A stretch of DNA of 64,000 bases from Neckera pumila (taxonomy: Eukaryota; Streptophyta; Bryopsida; Hypnales; Neckeraceae), in contig OZ018418.1 in NCBI GenBank assembly GCA_963969595.1, positions 1,369,001 to 1,433,000 on the forward strand. The letters run 5' to 3'. Of the stretch, positions 12,020 to 22,566 are shown in pieces. Within the stretch, counting starts at the first letter, position 1; each line of letters opens with the position of its first letter. The notes under the pieces were generated by a model. The model was not told the DNA's origin. It made no database searches and was given only the letters and a program-made list of their open reading frames with translations. The position numbers and the translations under genes are program-made.

Positions 12020-12190
12020 TAGCGTATATGAAGTTGCGAGATATGAGCTTGATGAGATATCTTTGTAGTTTTAAGCGCTCCCAATACTTGAAAAGTATAA
12101 ACTTGATAAAATATTGATGTGATTTCAAGTGCTCCCAATAGTGGATAGGTATAAACTTGATAAGAGAAGTGTGGAGTTTTGGCAACTACC
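12020..12190. repeat. Short tandem repeat (~54 bp) in LINE leader
   Basis: Two copies of 'agygctcccaata' followed by 'gtataaacttgata' start at 12074 and 12128. A partial third copy is at about 12030 ('gagcttgatgagatat'). Confidence 0.55.
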
Positions 12191-12790
12191 AAAGATCAAT
12201 TAAAATAAATTTAGTAGGAGCTTTTGATAGTTGCAAGTATCTTAAATAATTTCTTGTGTTTTTTGTAATTACCTTTGTTTGAGTTTCTCTTAGAATCATG
12301 TATATAATCAATGCAATGGTTTTTTTCTTCCTTTTCTTGCAGTATTTTCAATATTAGTTGAGTATATTACAATATTAGTTGAGTTTTTCAATTGTAGGTG
12401 AATTTTTGTTTTGTTACTAAGAACATTTGATTGACATTGTTTTGGTTTTGAAGTATGAGACATGTCTTGACAAAAATATTGAGTTGTTAGAATAGGCATG
12501 AGTTTGTATTTTAAAATGTTACAAAATTGTGCTAGAGTGTTAGATTGGACTAAATTAGGAGGGAGGCATATATTCTTGCTAGTTTTGTTTATTGAATGTG
12601 GTTTAATTTTTGAGATTTGTTTTTCATATTCATATGAAGATTGAGAATCTATGTTAAATGTAAGGTATAGTTGTAAGATGTAAAGTACTTGTGTTAAATA
12701 TTGAAAAGAGCACTATATTGACGGTTGTACTACTTGTTGGTTTGATTTTTGATGTTTTGGTGAGCTCACCATTTCCCTTGTTATTGTTGG

Positions 12791-13680
12791 TGTTGTACGC
12801 GCAGTCTAGGCATAAGTATCCTTAATACAAAAAGTGCTGAAATAACATGAAATATTGTCCCAAGGAATTCTACTACGTTATCGCAAACTAAAGATGTCCG
12901 GATCTCAACAAAAACACCCAAGCAATCACGTCTATGCTCTCTTTCTAGATAACTTTTCCTTTTGGATTCCAATACGAATCCGTCCTTGTCCAAATTCTAG
13001 TTACATCTAGTCACACTTTGGTTTTATATACTCCGGTTTTATATACCCCTGTTTTACCCTCAGGGGGTCCACTATTGGTCTTCCAGAGTGGTGGGGACTT
13101 CACTACTCGTAACTCTCATATTCAAACACACACACACACACACAAACTACTTCTAGTATTGTAATAGGGATGACAAAGAAAACAATCCTCACAGCTTCTC
13201 AAAAGGCCTTTCTGGAAAGCAGGTCACTCAGAATTGACTCCCTAACGCCTTTACTACAATGGCTCATCAAAGCACCCGGAACCGGTTGAGACGTGCGTAT
13301 TCTAAAATCTAGACTGATCCGGTAGTTGGCAGGCTTTTCAAACATGGGGAATATTTTGCTGGCGGTTGCTTACCTCCGCATGGAAACCCTTCCTAAGTTC
13401 GAGACTTGCATCCACTCCACTCTTTCTGGATTACTATCCCAGCAGTTTAAAAGCACAGTGTACTAATCCTCTTTCACAAATCCAGATTCTTCACACAAAC
13501 GCACTCTATCAATCAAAACCCAGTTGCCTCAGATCCGGACTCCCCGTCATCCATCATCTTCACACTTCAACACTCTTCATGAACACTCCAACACATTCAC
13601 GCACACAGCCGGAATCAGAATAGTCCACTAAGTGATCTCAAATTAAAGACAGCAAAAGAACATAGACAATATGCACTCTA
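12791..13680 (-). mobile_element. Inverted partial LTR (R-U5 part) of the Gypsy family
   Basis: The reverse complement of this segment matches LTR copy B from about 4737 to its very end at 5618. The left edge is the exact LTR terminus (TGTTGTACGCGCAG). Matching continues through 'accctcagggggtccactattggtc' to 'ttaaagacagcaaaagaacat' and 'atgcactcta', then stops at 13680. The U3/TATA part is missing. The truncation point lies roughly 45 bp downstream of the TATA-like box of copy B, near where the transcript should start. A (CA)n run sits at 13125-13145. Confidence 0.7.
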
Positions 13681-14289
13681 CAAAACGTAATACAATGGTT
13701 CCATCTACAAAACGTCTCTGAAAGATCACCCAACCCATTACTTTATAGAAAGGCAGAGAAAAGTAAACCTCTATAAATGGAATAGTTCCTTACGTAATAT
13801 CTACTTTTTTAGAAGCAAAGGCATGGAGGATAAAAAGTATGTAATCAATGACTCAAGGCTTTTCAAGAAAAGATTGAAATAGAAAATGCACCTTTTCATT
13901 TATGAATCTTGATAATTTTGGGCTACCGGCTTGGTGATAGGTTCACATCCTTTTGCAGTTAAAAATGTTACAAATACTTCAAAAAATTGTATTTCATTGA
14001 ACCAAAGTTGTTACCAAATAAAGGTTCTATAGATTTCCTAAAATAGGATCCAAAATTTTGAAACCTTTCATACTTGGAATACAAATAATGTACCAATAAA
14101 TAGGATTCATAGAGTCCCCTTGTAAAGATATGAGGTCCGTAAAGCACCCTTCAAAGAGCAAATTTACAATGCTTGAAATATTTTCCAATAAATTTTCTTT
14201 GAAAGACAAATAGAATTGACATCTAATCCGGTTGATTCATATTTCTTGAACCGTTGTAGAATTATTTATGAATTTTGAAGTTGGCTCAC
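13681..14289. other. No gene recognised
   Basis: Ordinary AT-rich sequence with only short ORFs. 'tctacaaaacgt' occurs twice within 30 bp at 13678-13710. I see no element boundary apart from the MITE start at 14290. Confidence 0.5.
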
Positions 14290-15221
14290 TTAACCCCTAA
14301 AGGACCAAGATGCGTTTTTTGGCCGTATAGAAATTTTGGGCAGGTACGTGTGACTAGAGATATCCATATTTGAGGCTGAAATTTTAATAGAAGGTGGGGG
14401 CAAGGAATATCTTCATGTGTACCAAGTTTCATGACATTTCAAAATACGAGTCAAAAGTAATGACCTGATATGTTACTTTTTTTTGTAACCGGGCAATTTG
14501 GGCAGATCAGAAAAAATCATTTTTTCTAGAATTTTTTTTTAAAAATTGGTTCTCTACATTTACATATACTTAAAAAGCTTTGAGTCACTCCATTTCAATC
14601 AATGAGTCAAAAGTTATGAGGGTTTTTGGTTTGCGGGCAGTTATGGATTGTCTACTCTAAAAAAAACTTTAAAGTTGTTTATTTAACTCAATTTTCAATA
14701 TTTTTGGAAAAAAATAAAATCTTAGGATGTAGATTGATTGTTACAACATTACAACCGTTGGGATTGGCAATTTTAAATTCTATGATTAAAATTTTAACAA
14801 TTTAGTATTTTGAATCATTTTCTACTTCTTTCTACTAACTATTTTTTTTCGATATGTTGTACAATTCCAAATGATGTGAAGTTTTTCATGCATATAGACA
14901 ACTTGTTTAGGAAACTGAATTCAAAGAAGCACCACCTTTATCAGCATTTTTTCATTGAAAAGTGAGCTTGCAAAGTGTAGCTGCCCGGTTTTTTGCAGGA
15001 TTGAAAAAATGGTTTTGAGGACTTTGAATGCTTATATCTTATGATCCACACGGTGGAATTTTCTGAAATTTTTACCACATGTTTTCAAAATATCATACTA
15101 CAAGATCCTACGGTTACATATGTCAGAAATTGTTCTTTTCCAAAAATTTGGTAGTTGTATTAGAAATGGCTGTTTTGGAGCGTTTTTGGTGATTACATAG
15201 TCATGAAACTTTAGGGGTTAA
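14290..15221 (-). mobile_element. piggyBac-like MITE, copy 1
   Basis: Bounded by TTAA (14290-14293) followed by CCCCTAAAGGACCAA and, at the other end, by CTTTAGGGG followed by TTAA (15218-15221). The TTAA duplication with CCC...GGG ends is the hallmark of piggyBac-type elements. It has no transposase ORF. The interior matches copies 2-4 in the same orientation and copies at 54044 and 60709 in reverse (for example 'aagatcctacggttacatatgt'). Confidence 0.75.
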
Positions 15222-15239
15222 AGTATCCATCCTTAATAT

Positions 15240-15575
15240 ATTCATTGTTGGTACTGATTGAAGAATTCAAAATGAACCTCAGTATTAGAGAACTCTTTTA
15301 GAGCCCCTTCATGGTTTCTTTGGCATTTTAGTGCCAGATTGCACCTAAAAAAACAATTTGGCTAAAAAATGGTAAAATGTCATGAAGATTTTTCCTTGAA
15401 AACTTTGAATTAAAAAAAATCTTGGATGAAATCGTCAAAGTATGGATGAAAACAAGATAATAGACATGTGATATGTGCTAATGTGATATTTTCTATCCAT
15501 TGGAGCACCACTAATTTCTATCCAAAATGTGAAATTATGTCGCCACTTTGGCACTTCATAAAAAAAAGCCCTAAT
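15240..15575 (-). repeat. Dispersed repeat D, copy 1
   Basis: Its reverse complement matches 36440-36800, including 'agtggtgctcc', 'agaaaatatcac', 'attagcacatatcac' and 'gatttcatccaagat'. It has no coding capacity and looks like a second MITE-like family. Confidence 0.55.
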
Positions 15576-16069
15576 TCAAACCTCTCCACAAATGGGTTGG
15601 CAACAAAATTTGATTTGCCCCGTGACAAGGAAGGCTCACCACGTTGAAAGCAAGTGTAGTTACAGCGCCATACCATTACAACGCCTTTCTCCATACAGCC
15701 CCCCTGGATCTCAAGAGTTCTTGCAGAGCGTGCCGTTTCACTCCAATTGCAGTCGGTTATATTTTGTTATTGATGCAGTGGGAGACTTTAGTAGTCTCAA
15801 TTCTCTCTTACACCCAAACGATCTGCACTGACCGGTTGTTCACTACAACAAGATTTGTAAGTTTTTTAAGCTGCCATTCTTGAACTGAGTTGGTTCGTCA
15901 GGGTTTTGCATTCTTGTACTCTTCTCACCAGATTTGGCGGTAATCCTGGAGCTTGCATGAGATGAGGGAGCGGTAGGTGAGATTTAGAGGAGATCGGCTA
16001 TGGCGTTGATGCTGAGAGTTTAGTTTTAGTCTTAGTTTTTGAATCAATGAGGGAGCTGTGAGAAAGGCG
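15576..16069. other. No gene recognised upstream of NME7 remnant
   Basis: Two overlapping 79-codon frames at 15592-15883 show no recognisable motif. The higher GC here than in the surroundings could mark an old first exon or promoter of the NME7 gene, but nothing confirms it. Confidence 0.3.
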
Positions 16070-17030
16070 ATCTCAAAAAATGATAGAGCTAGAAAAGATG
16101 ATTGTGATTCTGTTTGTTGCTGTCAGATGAGATTTGTTCTTGAAGCTATTAGTGGAAGATAATCATAATTCTGTTTGTTGCTGGTAAAGTTGATGATTAA
16201 TTGAATAGCTGTAGTGGAGGAGGGAGTGAATTGCCTTGTGCCAAAGTGGTGAAATATTGTATAAATGTCGGGAAGCAAATTTGCCACGATATCTTTCACT
16301 CAACTGTCTTAATTGAAAGTGAAGATGTAAATTGCACATTCTGCTCTCAGGTTCTTTAGATATGTGCGATTGAAAGTTCCTTTTTACAAAATGGGAATAG
16401 AATGTGTAAAAGGATAGGGAGTGCAAGGAATCGTGTTTTTTAGGCATGTGAAAGTTCGTCGATTCTGATATTGTAGCTAAGCTAGGAAGTTAATTTTAAC
16501 CGACTAGATAGCCAGCTTTCTAGGAAATGGTGTAAACCAGTTATTGCCACCATGAGCTCAGAAAATAATAGAGATGGAAAAGAATCGGAATTGTGTTTGT
16601 TGCTGTAAGATGAGATTCTTTCTTGAAGATGCAAGCGACAATTTTCTTGGTGAAGACTTGGAGGTGGCAAAGAGTTACTGATAAAGTGATGAACTGAACA
16701 GCTAGAGTTGAGCAGGGATTGACAAAGCCTTGTGCCTACGTGGTGAAATAGTGGCCAAATGGTGGTAAGCAGATTTGTTGTACAATCTTTCTCTTGACTA
16801 CCTTGATAAAAAGCGAATTTTAAATGCACATTCCGCTTGCAAATTCTTTGGATCTAAGTGATTGAGTGTTCCTTCCGTCAGAATAAACTTTGCAAACAAT
16901 GGAGAGAGCAAGTGACTGCTTCTTAGTCATGTGAGAGGTCCTTGATTCTGACATGACAGCTAAGCCGGAAAGTTAATTTTCAACCAATTAGATAGCTAGC
17001 AATCAAAAAAATTGTAAATCAGTGTGTCAT
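16070..17030. repeat. Direct tandem duplication (~480 bp unit)
   Basis: Segments about 16070-16545 and 16555-17030 match by eye in the same order: 'tgtttgttgctgt(c/a)agatgagatt', 'ccttgtgcc..gtggtgaaata', 'ttgattctgat..tagctaag', 'aagttaatttt..accaatagat'. The second copy ends at the acceptor site of the first recognised NME7 exon. Similarity is moderate, so the duplication is old. Confidence 0.6.
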
Positions 17031-17049
17031 CTAATTTGTGTTTGTGCAG

Positions 17050-18769
17050 GACATTAAAAACAACGAATCTCAGTATGCTTTTTTGGTCAGGTGGTTGGAT
17101 CCGATGACGCAGATATTGTGGAAGTATCAATTTATGTACCACACATTAAATAGATCCATTGAGATGGTGCGTTGAAATTAGGCCTTTCCTTTTGGAATTC
17201 TCTTCTGGCAGGAGATGCGTACTTGAAGAAGCAGTGTTTACTACTCTCATTTGCTATTTTACGTTAAATGCGCTGGAGTCAGCAAATGTGTTTAGAATCT
17301 GCTCTTTAGCTGATCTGGATAGCGGCACCATTGCAATGAATTGGAAAAAGCTGGAGCGATAGTGAGCTATTAGTGATGAAGCATTACTTCTTTTGCTGGT
17401 GTCATACATGTAGAGGCAAAACCTAATTGTATCACTCTGCTGAATTGATTATGAGAAACTAGGGTAAACTCTCTATTCTTTTAAACTATACACATTCAAT
17501 CTGTTGATGTGATTCTTCTGTATTTGGAATGTAGTACGATTTAAAGAACCACAATCATTTTCAAAGAGAGTGGCTTATCCTGCATTGTCTCTGCAGTAAC
17601 TTTACATTGGCAACACCATCTGTGTCTATTCTTGATAGCTCTTTATTGAAGACCACGGAGATGATTTTACCCAAAAGCATTTGCGTGGACTGCAGGAAAT
17701 GTAACGCAATTTCTCTCTAATTCTGGAATTTTTTATATTCACTGATGATTTATTGAGCCTCTGTACCTATGAATGTCCTATGATGGGTTGCTGATCCAAA
17801 CACGTCAAGCTACAGGCCAAGTTCACTGCATTGATATGATTGCCGATTCAAATCTTTGTCAAGACGCTGGCAGTGATAAAACCAGATGCGTTCCAGCATA
17901 TTGGACGAATCTTGGAATGCATTATAGCAAATGGGCTTCTCGTCAAGAACCTCCGCATGTGCCAGCTTTCTCTTTCTCAAGCAGAAGAATTCTACCAGTG
18001 TCATAGAGGGAAGTCTTTCTTCCAATGAGTGAGCTCCCTTGTCTTCCATTTCTTGGCTCTGCTATTTGATATCGCTGTTGATTTCACTGGTGTTTAGTAA
18101 CTCAAACTGATAAAAACGATAACATGTTGCTTTTCACATCGTCAAAATTGTTACATTCAAGTGCTCAGACTTTGAAACTAGGTCTGGCATAGATTTGAGG
18201 TTCCATTTGGAAAAAGTGCCAATCTCAGGAATTTTTCCAAAAAAACGATTTGAGCATGTGCAGAGATGGCAGTCCTGAGAAACCGCTTTACACATTAAAG
18301 GACAATTACATAATAATACTAATCAAATTTGAGCTGGGAACTTTTGCTGTGCCTTGCAGATGCCTCACTCAATTAATTGCTAGTAGGCCAATTGTAGCCA
18401 TGGAGCTTGTTGGTGAAAATGCAATTTATAGGTGGTGTTTGTTGCTTGGTAAGCAATTATTCATGCCCAAATGCATCACAAAGTATTTGATTTCAAATTG
18501 ACAACCATCTCAGAATGATGCAAAAAATCATCTATTAATAACATAATTGTAAGTTGCACAGGCACTAAAGATAGATTGTTGAGTGCACATATAAGCTCTT
18601 GAAACTTGTTTTTTAAAAGGATTTAAAATTCCTCTCATTTTCTTTGCCAGGGCCTACAAATACTGAAGTTGCAAGAATAAAGGCACCCTCTTCCATTTGT
18701 GCCTAGTTTGGCATTGATTGTACAAGAAAGGCTTGTCATGGTTCAGATTCGTACGAATCTACTCGTCTG
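17050..18769 (+). pseudogene. NME7: NME7 / nucleoside diphosphate kinase 7 (decayed, introns kept)
   Basis: Five exon-like blocks with GT-AG borders are readable: 17050-17166 (DM10 start, YAFLVRWLDPMTQILWKYQF), 17535-17700 (YDLKNH, then in another frame YPALSLQ and LYIGNTICVYS), 17864-18028 (TLAVIKPDAFQHIGRILE, SQAEEFYQCHRGKSFF), 18360-18448 (LTQLIASRPIVAMELVGENA, RWCLLLG) and 18651-18769 (GPTNTEVARIKAPSSI, FGIDCTRKACHGSDS with the active-site His). NME7 is a DM10 plus NDK protein of ciliary axonemes and the centrosome. Block 2 has stops where relatives have Arg-Gln and a frameshift, block 3 runs into TGA, and block 5 has TAG (18704-18706) at a conserved Gln. Upstream and last exons were not found. 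Because introns are kept, it is a duplicated or unitary pseudogene, not a retrocopy. Confidence 0.85.
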
Positions 18770-18918
18770 GTAACGGATTATTTTGCTTCTGATGTAGAAA
18801 TCTAGTATTGCATCCATACCATGCTGAACATGAATCCTTAATATTGTATTTGGTTCGGTTATCAAAATTGCCTATCTATTTTTATTTTATTCTATCAATT
18901 GTAAGTACTATCTTGTGA

Positions 18919-19262
18919 TTATGGTGGCTTGGTTTTAGTTTGAAGTACCAAAATATAAATCCTAGTGTGTTGATTTTAATTTGAAGTCACAAAACTTAAA
19001 TCATGGTGACTTGATTTGAATGTGAATTAGCCAAATTAATTCATGGTGGCATGGATTTTATTTGAAGTAGGTGAATTAAATCAAGGCGGCTTGGTTTTAT
19101 TTTTGAAGTATCAAAGTGAAATCATGGTGGCTTGGGTTTTATTTGAAGTGCAGAAAATGAAATAATGGTATGTTTATTTTAATTAAAAGTATCAAAATTA
19201 AATCTTATAAAACTTGGTTCTAATTTGAAGAAATAAAATCAAAATCAAAATCAAATCATGAT
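18919..19262. repeat. 41-bp minisatellite, array 1
   Basis: Degenerate tandem units with the consensus words 'tggtggcttgattttag', 'tttgaagtagcaaaa' and 'tttaaatca', about 41 bp each. The same family forms arrays at 20375-20873 and 39346-39770. Confidence 0.8.
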
Positions 19263-19464
19263 TGCACTTGAAATGTCATTTATCCGCCCTCCCACTCCCA
19301 AAAACGTCAAGCCAAGGCATGATTGTAGATGAGTAGCAAATATAATTTGCTAATGAAGAAGCTAGTCATGAATTTCAAGGGTTTGGTGGAATCCCACTTC
19401 AAAACTCAAGACTGTCCCTTTCAAGCCCCCCATTTCATTACCTCCTCCCCATAAGCATATTGTG

Positions 19465-19690
19465 ATCTCCACCCAAATACAAACACAAATTGATTGGACG
19501 TTTTTTTTTTTTTTTTTGTATAATTGGCTATCACGACCAAACCAAATCCCACAACCAAAGGGGTGACATCACCAAACAAAGCAGAGGATGTCACTGGGAA
19601 TTGAACTGTTGACCACCTCAAATTCCACCACTTACGGCCATGCCCCCGAGGTACTACAAAGCCACCTTGGTCCTACTTGGATTGACTTTT
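19465..19690 (-). mobile_element. tRNA-derived SINE-like segment, copy 1
   Basis: On the minus strand, 'ggccgtaagtggtggaat' (box A-like) is followed about 25 bp later by 'ggtcaacagttcaattcc' (box B-like, compare GGTTCRANTCC). Then come a non-tRNA body and a run of A (T17 on plus, 19501-19517). The arrangement fits a tRNA-related SINE. It is repeated at 21140-21375 with the same flanks, so the pair arose by duplication of a larger block. Confidence 0.5.
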
Positions 19691-19736
19691 GCTGTTGCAT
19701 TTTCATGAGTTCATAGTTTTCTTATTGCCTGGATTT

Positions 19737-20072
19737 CTGTACTCGAGGTTGCCCAAGCCGAGGTCGCCTCCAAGGGAAGGTCGCCCCTGATAACCAAGGT
19801 CCAGAATTATCTCATTCCTGGACCTGAAGTTACCCCACCTGAAGTCGACGAACCTGTGGTCGCCATACTCGAGGTCGTCAATGGACCTCTGAAACCAGGT
19901 TTGCTCAAAAGAGGACGAGCTTCTATACCCGAGATCGCATCTTAGACGTGGTTGCCTTTCAAGCGTGGTCGCCCAACACCTGAGGTAGCCATTGTCCGTT
20001 TTAGCGAAGGTATAAAAACTCTTTTGCATCCAAAGTCGCCTATCCGCGGTCGCCGTACCTTACTTGTTTACA
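19737..20072 (+). promoter_or_regulatory. GC-rich ACCCGCGGTCGCC array without a gene (orphan promoter module 1)
   Basis: Degenerate units such as 'gaggtcgcc', 'gtggtcgccc' and 'ccgcggtcgcc' lie on the same strand orientation as the arrays in front of genes B, C and F. A strong TATA box (GGTATAAAAACT, 20009-20020) lies inside the distal part. No member of the gene family follows; downstream is non-coding. It is read as a promoter module that lost its gene. Confidence 0.55.
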
Positions 20073-20374
20073 AAAAATTCAACAGACCAGCCCTTTCAAG
20101 ATTTTTGCGTTTCTTAGAACACCGTGAAGCAATCTTGCATTAAATGTGGCATGTGAGTTAATAGTGAATTAGGATTGAGTGCACTTATGAAGGAATCCAA
20201 TGCCAACCTAAATCCTATGAATTGTATATCCTACATATTTACAAGGAAAAAAAAATGGGAAGGGGATTTGTACTTTCTTCTAAATATTTACATGAAAAAA
20301 AAATGGAAAGGGATTTTCTACTTTCCCCTCCACAAAAGCACAACACTTGAATTTGAAATGTCCTTCCAAAATTA
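20073..20374. other. No gene; short tandem duplication
   Basis: 'aaaaaaaaatgg' followed by 'aggggatttgtactttc' recurs about 57 bp later (20245-20330). No coding or RNA feature is seen. Confidence 0.5.
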
Positions 20375-20873
20375 AACCATGATGTCCTTCATATTAATGT
20401 AAAGTAGCAAAATTTAAATCTTGATGGCTTGATTTTAGTTTGAAGTAGCAAATTTAAGTAATAGTGGCGTGAATTTAGTTTGAAGTAGCAAAATTTAAAT
20501 AATGGTGGCTTGAATTTAGTTTGAAGTAGTCTAATTTTAATTATGGTGGCTTGATTTTAGTTTGAAATAACAAATGAAATTATGGTGGCTTGGTTTTAGT
20601 TTGAAGTAGTCTAATTTTAATTATGGTGGCTTGATTTTAGTTTGAAGTAGTCTAATTTTAATTATGGTGGCTTGATTTTAGTTTGAAGTAGTATAATTTT
20701 AATTATGGTGGCTTGGTTTTAATTTGAAGTAGGAAAATTAAATCATGATATCTTGATTTTAATTTGAAGTACCAAAATTTAAGTAATGGTGGCGTGAATT
20801 TAGTTTGAAGTACCAAAATTACATCATGTAAAATTTAGTTCTAATTTGAAGAAATAAACTGAAAATCAAATCA
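20375..20873. repeat. 41-bp minisatellite, array 2
   Basis: About 12 units. The central ones (20560-20720) are nearly identical: 'tggtggcttgattttag' plus 'tttgaagtagtctaatttta'. Same family as arrays 1 and 3. Confidence 0.85.
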
Positions 20874-21139
20874 TGGTTGTACTCCCCGTCCAAAAAAAAC
20901 GTCAAGCCAAGGCATGATTATACGTGAGCAGCGAATATTATTTGCTTGTGATTAAAGCAGGTTTTGAATTTTGAGGGTTTGAAGGGGACAATTTTGAGTT
21001 TTGGATGGAGATGTTTGTGGTTATATGGCACTACAAACATCCTGTTCCAAAACACGAGATTGTCCCTTCCAAGCCCTCCGTTTCATCACCTCCCCCCTCC
21101 ACAATCAAATTTTGATTCCTTCTCAAATACAAACACAAA

Positions 21140-21375
21140 TTGATTGGACGCTTTGTTTTTGTTTTTGTATGGTTGGCTACCACGACCAAACCAAACCCAA
21201 CAACCAAGGGGGTGACATCACCAAACAAGGCAGAGGATGTCACTGGTAATCGAATTGTAAACCACTTCAAACTCAAATGAGTTCTAAGAAGCTTACTACT
21301 TACGGTCATGCCCCCAAGCTACTACAAAGCCACCTTGGTCCCACTCGAGCTGACCTTTGCTACTGCATTTTCATA
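21140..21375 (-). mobile_element. tRNA-derived SINE-like segment, copy 2
   Basis: The second copy of the segment at 19465-19690. Box A-like 'atgaccgtaagtagtaag' and box B-like 'ggtttacaattcgattacc' are on minus, with a longer gap between boxes. The surrounding 'gtcaagccaaggcatgatt' and 'tgacatcaccaaacaa' words match copy 1, so the whole block is duplicated. Confidence 0.5.
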
Positions 21376-21404
21376 AGTTCATAGTTTTCTTATCACCTAG
21401 TTTC

Positions 21405-21474
21405 TGCACTTGAGGTCGCTTAAGCCGAGGTGGCCCCCCAAAAGAGGTTGCCCCAGGCGAGATTGCCTTGTAGG
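21405..21474 (+). repeat. Start of GC-rich array cut by the Gypsy LTR
   Basis: 'cttgaggtcgcttaagccg', 'aggtggccccc' and 'gaggttgcccc' match the beginning of the array at 19737. The sequence ends at 21474, where the LTR terminus TGTCGTAGCACAAGG begins. The retroelement therefore inserted into, or was recombined next to, this array. Confidence 0.65.
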
Positions 21475-22559
21475 TGTCGTAGCACAAGGCAAGCAAATTC
21501 CCAGTTATACTCCCAAAAACCACTCTAAAGTATAACAAAGTGACTCTAAAGATTGAATCCGCGAGATTCTGTGAAGTATTTAGCCTTATCTAGTCTCTAA
21601 GCTCAGTCAATATTCATAATTTTCCTTTCCGGTCTTAACACCACAACCAGAAACACAACAACACCAAAAACTATAATCAAACCCTTCTCTCCTTTATCGA
21701 TTTGTCCAACTATTCGATCCTGTCTGATCAACTCATATCTGCTCTTTATCTCATCCGGTTTAGTTTTACCTCTATTTTACCATCAGAGGGTTCGCCGCTT
21801 GCTTTTGAGAGTGGCAGGCCCGCCTCTCCTTCCGTGACTTATAGTGGCTAAAGACCCACTTTTCTATTTTCCAATCTCCTACACAAATCCGGATTTAGTT
21901 TGATCCCTCACAGCAATCCAGAGAACTCTCCGGATCACAGGTCACACAAAGATCCCTCGTACAATTCCTTCATACTACAACAACCTTGGCGCCAAGTTCC
22001 ATCTTTACAAAGTCAGGTGGTTACAAGTGTATCCGTCCATTCCAACATCAACTAAAGTTCTTCCGTTTACCAACTAGGGTAGTGAGATTTTTCAAGAGAT
22101 CGGACACTCAATTGGGTTTCCCACCCAGGAGTTCTAGCGCGACTAAGGAATCCCTTCCTATCCGCTTAGCCTAACAACAACTTTCTCGCCCGGAAACCTA
22201 AACCTTAGAAGTATTGAGGAACTAAAATCCACTCCCAATTCTTTCACTACCCGCTCACTTGCACATAACATCAAAACAAGAACACCGAAGGGAGAAATTA
22301 TCCCCAAATCTTCCTAACTCCTCACCATATAGTCTTGCCACACACGGAAGAGACACACAACAAGAAACCAATAGAAGGTACAAGCAAAATTTGGACAAAA
22401 AAAACTTGCAACTCCCAAGCAGGGGCTGGCTTATATACAACTGATTTACAAAGGCAAAAAGGCCCCCCCAAAAATCCACGTGGAACTTCCGGGTCCAATC
22501 CTAACCGACTAGACCGGATCAACATCCGATCCGATCCAAAATATCTTACATAGAATACA
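21475..22559 (-). mobile_element. 3' LTR of full-length Gypsy element (copy C)
   Basis: 1085 bp running TG...CA on minus (starts TGTATTCTATG, ends GTGCTACGACA). Its interior matches LTR copies A and B. A TATA-like GTATATAAGCC lies on minus at 22428-22440, and the word 'accatcagagggttcgcc' is shared. It begins 7 bp after the stop of the extra ORF. Confidence 0.75.
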
Positions 22560-22566
22560 TTCCTAC

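Larger units (their letters stand above)
5619..12790 (-). mobile_element. LINE-type (APE-RT) retroelement between inverted LTR ends
   Basis: The 7.2-kb interior reads on the minus strand as an ORF1-like protein (9249-11355), an APE-type endonuclease (7091-8250), reverse transcriptase motifs (6048-6503) and the post-RT region (5619-6020). Both boundaries coincide with LTR termini facing inward (left ends ...gtacgaca, right begins tgttgtacgcgc). The element is very T-rich on the plus strand, has several frameshifts and stops, and lacks the RT catalytic core. It is therefore dead. It is either a LINE captured between two LTR copies or a chimeric element family; copy A at 1778 shows the same left junction. 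Confidence 0.65.

Noticed and set aside
5619..12790. Giant or plant virus insertion
   Set aside because: RT and APE motifs are those of a LINE; no capsid, packaging or DNA polymerase motif is present anywhere in the window.
14290..15221. Telomere-type repeat (CCCTAAA / TTTAGGG) in interstitial positions
   Set aside because: The motif occurs once at each end of a TTAA-flanked element and is not tandem; it is the MITE terminus.
17810..18049. Intact small NDK gene at 17840-18028
   Set aside because: It is only one exon of a five-block NME7 remnant. It runs into TGA at the exon end, and other blocks contain stops and a frameshift.
19600..19650. tRNA gene
   Set aside because: Only box-like words are present; no acceptor stem or anticodon arm can be folded, and the piece is repeated with non-tRNA flanks.
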